Source: Lachnospiraceae bacterium
Lineage (GTDB): Bacteria > Bacillota > Clostridia > Lachnospirales > Lachnospiraceae
DNA length: 17,857 nt
Direction: 5' to 3'
NCBI GenBank assembly: GCA_016301965.1
Contig: JAEDOO010000027.1
Location: 1 to 17,857 of the forward strand
The notes under the pieces were generated by a model, which worked only from the letters and a program-made list of their open reading frames with translations, was not told where the DNA came from and searched no databases. The position numbers and the translations under genes are program-made. Of this stretch, positions 13,836-17,857 are shown piece after piece. The stretch's first letter is position 1. Each line of letters opens with the position of its first letter.

Positions 13836-16280
13836 ATGAAAAAGGTTTTACTGCGTATACCTGTTCTTCTGGTGGCGTTTCTGGCATCGGTGATTTTCTT
13901 TTCCAGCGTATTTAACCGGGGGGAGACCGTAAATACTACAGATTTTTCGAAAGCGACCATGCCTGTACTGTATATGAAAACGGCAGACACGGTGGTAAAT
14001 CCCATGTACGGCTACACAAAAAAGATGCAGGAAAACACGATCCGTGAGGGGATCACTCCCATGGATACGGACCGTGAGCTGGGTCTTGTGCTGGATCTGA
14101 ATGGAGCAGCGATTACAGGAATCTCTTTTACCGTGACCACACCGGATCTTTCCGCAACCGTGGAAGAACAAAAGCTTAGCCTGCCGGCCAGAATGGATGG
14201 AACCACAGAACTCTCGTTTTCCTTAAGAGAGCCGATTCTGATGAATCAGGAGTATCTGATCCGGTTTACCGTAACACTGGAAAGCGGCGAGAAACTTTAC
14301 TATTATAATCGTCTGGTGCAGAGAGCAGGGCTTAATGTGTCCCAGTACCTGGCATTTGTCAGTGATTTTTATGAGAAATCCATCAATAAAGAGGCGGCAA
14401 AATCCATCACCGTTTATCTGGAATCGAAAGGTGATACCAGCAATAAGGATCTGTCTTATGTGGATATCAACTCGACCTTCAGCCGGGTGACCTGGGGCAG
14501 CCTGAAACCGCAGATTGCCAAAAAGGCGGTGCCGGTGATCCGGGAGATCAATGAGACTACCTGCAGCATTACCATGGATTATGTGATTTCTTCGGTAAAT
14601 GAAGAAGAAAAGACAGAATATTTTTACGTATCCGAGTATTACCGGATGCGTTATGCCCGTTCCCGTGTCATGCTGCTGAATTTTGACCGCAATACGCAGC
14701 AGCTGGTGGATCTGGAACTGGCGAAAATAAATAAAAACGGACTGTGTCTGGGGATCGGCAGTGAGGAAAATGAGGTCGTGACAGATGCCAATGCGGATGT
14801 GGCGGCTTTTGTGCAGGCCGGCGAGCTGTATACCTTTCACCGGACTTCGGGAAGGCTGTCTAAAGTATTCAGTTTCCGGACCAGTGATGAGCTGGATATG
14901 CGGGAGCTGAACCAGGATCACAAGATCAAGGTGATCCGTGTGGAAGAGACCGGAGCTGTGGACTTTCTGGTGTATGGCTATATGAATACAGACCGCTATG
15001 AAGGCCAGGTGGGTGTGGCTGTATATCACTATGATCCCCAGCAAAACATCAGCAAAGAGCAGATGTTTGTTCCCTGCGATGTGTCTGCGGACTGTCTGGA
15101 GCTGGAACTGGGAGATTTCTCCTACATTACCACTGACAATCTGTGGTACGTCCGGATCAACGATACCCTGTTTAAGATCAATCTGAACGATGGAACGGTG
15201 GAGACCCTGATCGAAAAGATCGAGGAAGATTGTTTTGTCACCTCCAGTACCCAAAAAACCATTGCATGGACGGATGAGATGGAACCGTATAGTTCCCGAT
15301 CTGCAACCATACTGGATCTGGAAACAGGATCGACCCACAAGGTGAGTGTACCGGAAGGAAATTACCTTCGAGTCCTCGGCTTTTTGAATGAGGATCTGGT
15401 GTATGGCGTGGCTCATCAGGAGGATATCCAAGGCGATACCTTTGCCATGAGTACCATATATATCGAGAATTTCTCCGGTGAAATTGTAAAAAAATACAGC
15501 GAATCCGGCCTTTATGTCCGGGATGCCGCAGTGACAAAGGAATACATCGAATTTGACCGGGTCCGTAAAGATGAAAACGGTAGTTATAAAGAAGCACAGA
15601 TGGACCGGATCATCAACAATGTGGAGCTGGCCAGTGAAAGTGCCGAATGGATAAAAAAGAGTGATGACCGGACCGGCACAGCACTGTATCTGAGTTTCTC
15701 TCAGTCCATCAAGGGCGAAGATGTGCTGCAGCAGGTGGCAAAATACTCTTCCTACTCCGCAAATCAGGAACTGAATGTGGAGTTTAACGGATTTTTGCCG
15801 GATACGTATATGGTATACGGTCATGGAACACTGCAGAATATCTGCGACGATCCGAAAGAAGCCATTGTGCTGGCGGATGAGCTGATGGGTACTGTGCTGG
15901 ATGTGCAGCAGCAATACGTGTGGGAGCGTGGAAACAAAAGGGAGACGGCGCCTCCGGCCCTTTCTAATCTGCCCCAGGAAATTTTGCGCATTCCGTCCAG
16001 TGTGGAGGAATGTGAGCAGATGCTGGGCGAAGACTATACGGTGCTGGATCTTAAAGGGTGTACGCTGGAAGAAGTCCTGTATTTTGTCAGTGAAGGCCAG
16101 GCAGTGGCGGCAAAGACGCCGGATGGTTTTGCGCTGATCGTGGGGTACGATTTCTATAATGTTCTTCTGTATGATCCCCAAAAACAGGAAACGTATTATG
16201 GCGGAATGAACGACAGTACAGCCCTGTTTGAGAACAGTGGGAATGAATTTATCACCTATATAAAAAAATTTGAGAAATGA
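13836..16280 (+). CDS. Large exported or membrane-anchored protein with degenerate C39-like C-terminal domain; function unknown
   Basis: 814 residues, not recognised as a named protein. An N-terminal signal or anchor helix (K2-K3, hydrophobic about 4-26) directs it outward; no lipobox Cys follows. Residues about 40-165 look beta-rich with an LDLNG...ISFTVTTPD segment. A helical/mixed region (about 166-300) follows, with a short YYRMRYARSR block (268-277). Residues about 320-620 are dominated by repeated short beta strands of the form LYTFHRTSGRLSKVF, LFKINLNDGTVETL and ATILDLETGSTHKV, suggesting a beta-propeller. The C-terminal part (about 680-814) resembles a C39-like papain fold: VLDVQQQYVW, then LEEVLYFVSEGQAVAAKT, GFALIVGYD and VLLYDP. 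No Cys stands where the catalytic CGP motif would be, and F765 occupies the expected His position, so catalysis is unlikely. GGAGGAG (13820-13826) precedes ATG. It lies between an RNA-modification gene and asnS, and the context does not reveal its role. Confidence 0.75.
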   Translation: MKKVLLRIPVLLVAFLASVIFFSSVFNRGETVNTTDFSKATMPVLYMKTADTVVNPMYGYTKKMQENTIREGITPMDTDRELGLVLDLNGAAITGISFTVTTPDLSATVEEQKLSLPARMDGTTELSFSLREPILMNQEYLIRFTVTLESGEKLYYYNRLVQRAGLNVSQYLAFVSDFYEKSINKEAAKSITVYLESKGDTSNKDLSYVDINSTFSRVTWGSLKPQIAKKAVPVIREINETTCSITMDYVISSVNEEEKTEYFYVSEYYRMRYARSRVMLLNFDRNTQQLVDLELAKINKNGLCLGIGSEENEVVTDANADVAAFVQAGELYTFHRTSGRLSKVFSFRTSDELDMRELNQDHKIKVIRVEETGAVDFLVYGYMNTDRYEGQVGVAVYHYDPQQNISKEQMFVPCDVSADCLELELGDFSYITTDNLWYVRINDTLFKINLNDGTVETLIEKIEEDCFVTSSTQKTIAWTDEMEPYSSRSATILDLETGSTHKVSVPEGNYLRVLGFLNEDLVYGVAHQEDIQGDTFAMSTIYIENFSGEIVKKYSESGLYVRDAAVTKEYIEFDRVRKDENGSYKEAQMDRIINNVELASESAEWIKKSDDRTGTALYLSFSQSIKGEDVLQQVAKYSSYSANQELNVEFNGFLPDTYMVYGHGTLQNICDDPKEAIVLADELMGTVLDVQQQYVWERGNKRETAPPALSNLPQEILRIPSSVEECEQMLGEDYTVLDLKGCTLEEVLYFVSEGQAVAAKTPDGFALIVGYDFYNVLLYDPQKQETYYGGMNDSTALFENSGNEFITYIKKFEK

Positions 16281-16284
16281 GGGA
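16279..16284 (+). promoter_or_regulatory. Ribosome binding site that sets the asnS start near 16292
   Basis: GAGGGA overlaps the upstream stop codon and lies 7 bases before ATG 16292 (10 before ATG 16295). The in-frame ATG at 16277 has only a weak GAG upstream and would sit before this site. Confidence 0.6.
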
Positions 16285-16291
16285 AAACGAA

Positions 16292-17686
16292 ATGATGAAT
16301 TTATTGACCGTCAAAACAATTTTTAAAGAAAAAGAAAATTATTTTGACAAAGAAGTACAGATCGGCGGCTGGGTAAGAAATAACCGCGGATCCAAGAACT
16401 TTGGCTTTCTGGTAGTGCATGATGGTACCTTTTTTGAGCCGATCCAGGTCGTATACAGCGATAAGCTGGATAATTTTGACAAGATCGCTCATCTGAATGT
16501 GGGTACAGCCGTGATCGTAAAAGGTACACTGGTGGCTACACCTCAGGCAAAACAGCCTTTCGAGATCCAGGCAGAGGAAGTGGTGGTGGAAGGTGATTCT
16601 TCTCCGGACTATCCGCTGCAGAAAAAACGTCACACGCTGGAATATCTGCGGACCATTTCCCATCTGCGTCCCAGAACCAATACTTTCCAGGCTGTATTCC
16701 GTGTGCGTTCTCTGATCGCCTATGCTATCCACCAGTTTTTCCAGGAGAGAGGCTTTGTCTATGTGCATACACCGCTGATCACAGGAAGTGACTGCGAGGG
16801 TGCCGGGGAAATGTTCAGAGTGACCACACTGGATATGGAGAATCCGCCGAGAACTGAGGAGGGAAAAGTGGATTTCAGCCAGGATTTCTTTGGCAAAGAG
16901 ACCAACCTGACGGTCAGTGGTCAGTTAAATGGTGAGACTTTTGCCCAGGCTTTCCGAAATATTTATACCTTCGGCCCCACTTTCCGTGCGGAAAATTCCA
17001 ACACTACCCGCCATGCGGCAGAATTCTGGATGATCGAGCCGGAAATGGCGTTTGCAGATCTTGAGGATGATATGATGCTGGCAGAAAGCATGCTGAAATA
17101 TGTGATCCGCTATGTGCTGGAAAATGCGCCGGAAGAGATGCAGTTTTTCAATTCCTTTGTGGATAAGGGGCTGATTGAGCGCCTTGAGCATGTGCTGAAT
17201 TCTGAGTTTGGCCACGTGACCTATACAGAGGCTATTCGTCTTTTGGAGGAACATAACGATCAGTTTGATTACAAGGTATCCTGGGGCTGTGATCTGCAGA
17301 CAGAGCATGAGCGCTATCTGACAGAACAGATCTTTAAACGTCCGGTATTTGTAACGGATTATCCGAAGGAGATCAAGGCCTTCTATATGAAACTGAATGA
17401 TGATGGTAAGACGGTGGCAGCTATGGACTGTCTGGTTCCGGGTATCGGAGAGATCATCGGAGGAAGTCAGAGAGAGGATTCTTATGATGTTCTGGTGAAC
17501 CGTATGAGAGAGTTGGGACTGAAGGAGGAAGATTATGGCTTCTATCTGGATCTTCGCCGTTTTGGTTCTACGCATCATGCAGGTTTTGGTCTTGGTTTTG
17601 AGCGCTGCGTTATGTATCTGACGGGTATGGGTAATATCCGTGATGTGATCCCGTTCCCGAGAACGGTGAATAACTGTGAGCTGTAA
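16292..17686 (+). CDS. asnS: Asparaginyl-tRNA synthetase
   Basis: Class II synthetase that charges tRNA-Asn directly. From ATG 16292 the product has 464 residues, the normal length. An N-terminal OB anticodon domain (about 20-105) contains IGGWVRNNRGSKNFGFL (24-40). The catalytic part has motif 1 around FQERGFVYVHTPLITGSDCE (150-169), motif 2 TFGPTFRAENSNTTRHAAEF (226-245) and motif 3 GFGLGFERCVMYLTGM (431-446) leading to IRDVIPFPRT (449-458). RAENSNTTRHAAEFWMIEPE is the form expected for AsnRS rather than AspRS. An ATG codon directly after it (16295) is an equally possible start. It begins 11 bases after the 814-residue gene and ends before a terminator. No T-box leader is present upstream, since the gene follows directly on the preceding reading frame. 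Presence of AsnRS means the organism need not form Asn-tRNA only by the amidotransferase route. Confidence 0.97.
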   Translation: MMNLLTVKTIFKEKENYFDKEVQIGGWVRNNRGSKNFGFLVVHDGTFFEPIQVVYSDKLDNFDKIAHLNVGTAVIVKGTLVATPQAKQPFEIQAEEVVVEGDSSPDYPLQKKRHTLEYLRTISHLRPRTNTFQAVFRVRSLIAYAIHQFFQERGFVYVHTPLITGSDCEGAGEMFRVTTLDMENPPRTEEGKVDFSQDFFGKETNLTVSGQLNGETFAQAFRNIYTFGPTFRAENSNTTRHAAEFWMIEPEMAFADLEDDMMLAESMLKYVIRYVLENAPEEMQFFNSFVDKGLIERLEHVLNSEFGHVTYTEAIRLLEEHNDQFDYKVSWGCDLQTEHERYLTEQIFKRPVFVTDYPKEIKAFYMKLNDDGKTVAAMDCLVPGIGEIIGGSQREDSYDVLVNRMRELGLKEEDYGFYLDLRRFGSTHHAGFGLGFERCVMYLTGMGNIRDVIPFPRTVNNCEL

Positions 17687-17718
17687 GAAAAGTGATGTAT
17701 AATAAAGAGTTGTAGGTG

Positions 17719-17757
17719 ATTCCCCCGTGGACATTTGGTGGCTGCGGGGGGATTTTT
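17719..17757 (+). terminator. Rho-independent terminator after asnS
   Basis: ATTCCCCCG (17719-17727) pairs with CGGGGGGAT (17745-17753) over 9 positions with one G-T wobble, and three weaker pairs extend inward, around an 11- to 17-base loop. TTTTT (17753-17757) follows. It sits 32 bases after the asnS stop and separates asnS from the endonuclease IV-like gene. Confidence 0.82.
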
Positions 17758-17803
17758 GGAAAGATACAGGAAATGGAGTGCAGAAAGTGTGAGGAGGAAT
17801 AAT

Positions 17804-17857
17804 ATGTTTACGATAGGATGCCATCTGTCTTCATCTGCCGGATTTTATCATATGGGG
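17804..17857 (+). CDS. nfo: Probable endonuclease IV (Nfo-like AP endonuclease), first 18 codons only
   Basis: ATG 17804 follows AGGAGG (17792-17797) at 6 bases and opens a frame that runs off the window end. The 18 visible residues, MFTIGCHLSSSAGFYHMG, match the conserved start of deoxyribonuclease IV proteins: an IG(C/S)H(L/V)S beta strand whose His lies near the TIM-barrel active site, followed by a Gly-rich turn. These enzymes cut DNA 5' to abasic sites in base-excision repair using zinc. Only the N-terminus is seen, so the call depends on one short motif plus a good ribosome binding site. It is separated from asnS by a terminator, so it should have its own promoter, which I could not place with confidence. 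Confidence 0.7.
   Translation, partial: MFTIGCHLSSSAGFYHMG

Noticed and set aside
14223..16181. Very long open frame on the - strand (652 codons) opposite the 814-residue gene
   Set aside because: Its translation is rich in His, Phe, Ile and Leu without any recognisable motif, it has no matching gene context, and the + strand frame has a good ribosome binding site, a signal anchor and domain-like organisation. It is a by-product of codon use.
16277..16291. Earlier ATG for asnS overlapping the previous stop
   Set aside because: The ribosome binding site GAGGGA lies after this ATG and is correctly spaced for 16292.

Overview
The window looks like ordinary chromosome from an anaerobic, low-to-moderate GC Gram-positive bacterium of the Clostridia, most likely Lachnospiraceae. 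This rests on strong AGGAGG ribosome binding sites, dense same-strand gene packing, the Firmicutes order recJ-apt-relA-...-hisS-aspS, HemZ, and a zinc-ribbon/YARHG membrane protein of a kind common in that family. The taxonomic placement is inference from gene content. Every gene is on the + strand, no intergenic gap exceeds about 125 bases, and I see no tRNA, rRNA, CRISPR array, insertion sequence or attachment site.

Region 1 (1-13060): the 3' part of recJ, then a near-consensus promoter (1185-1213) and a tightly spaced run of apt, relA/spoT, a metallo-beta-lactamase-fold hydrolase, hemZ, an HD-GYP-like gene, hisS, aspS, a zinc-ribbon/YARHG membrane protein, hisC and a COG2426 membrane protein. 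It ends at a hairpin terminator (13016-13060). Gaps are 1 to about 40 bases or small overlaps, so one long transcript of about 12 kb is plausible, although internal promoters cannot be excluded. Nucleotide salvage (apt), (p)ppGpp metabolism (relA), aminoacylation of tRNA-His and tRNA-Asp, and a histidine biosynthesis aminotransferase would be co-expressed, which links amino-acid and purine status to translation. No T-box leader is visible before hisS or aspS; there is no room for one.

Region 2 (13061-17757): an RluA-type pseudouridine synthase, an 814-residue anchored or exported protein of unknown function whose C-terminus resembles a C39-like papain fold without its catalytic Cys and His, and asnS, closed by a second hairpin terminator (17719-17757).

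Region 3 (17758-17857): the first 18 codons of a probable endonuclease IV (Nfo-like), cut by the window edge.

Most of the window is conserved housekeeping sequence and I found no clear new system. The points most worth a second look are the 814-residue pseudo-peptidase-like protein, the zinc-ribbon/YARHG membrane protein, a strong hairpin inside the 5' coding end of hisC, the eukaryote/Bacteroidetes-like HisRS with a short C-terminus, and the HD-GYP gene inserted between hemZ and hisS.
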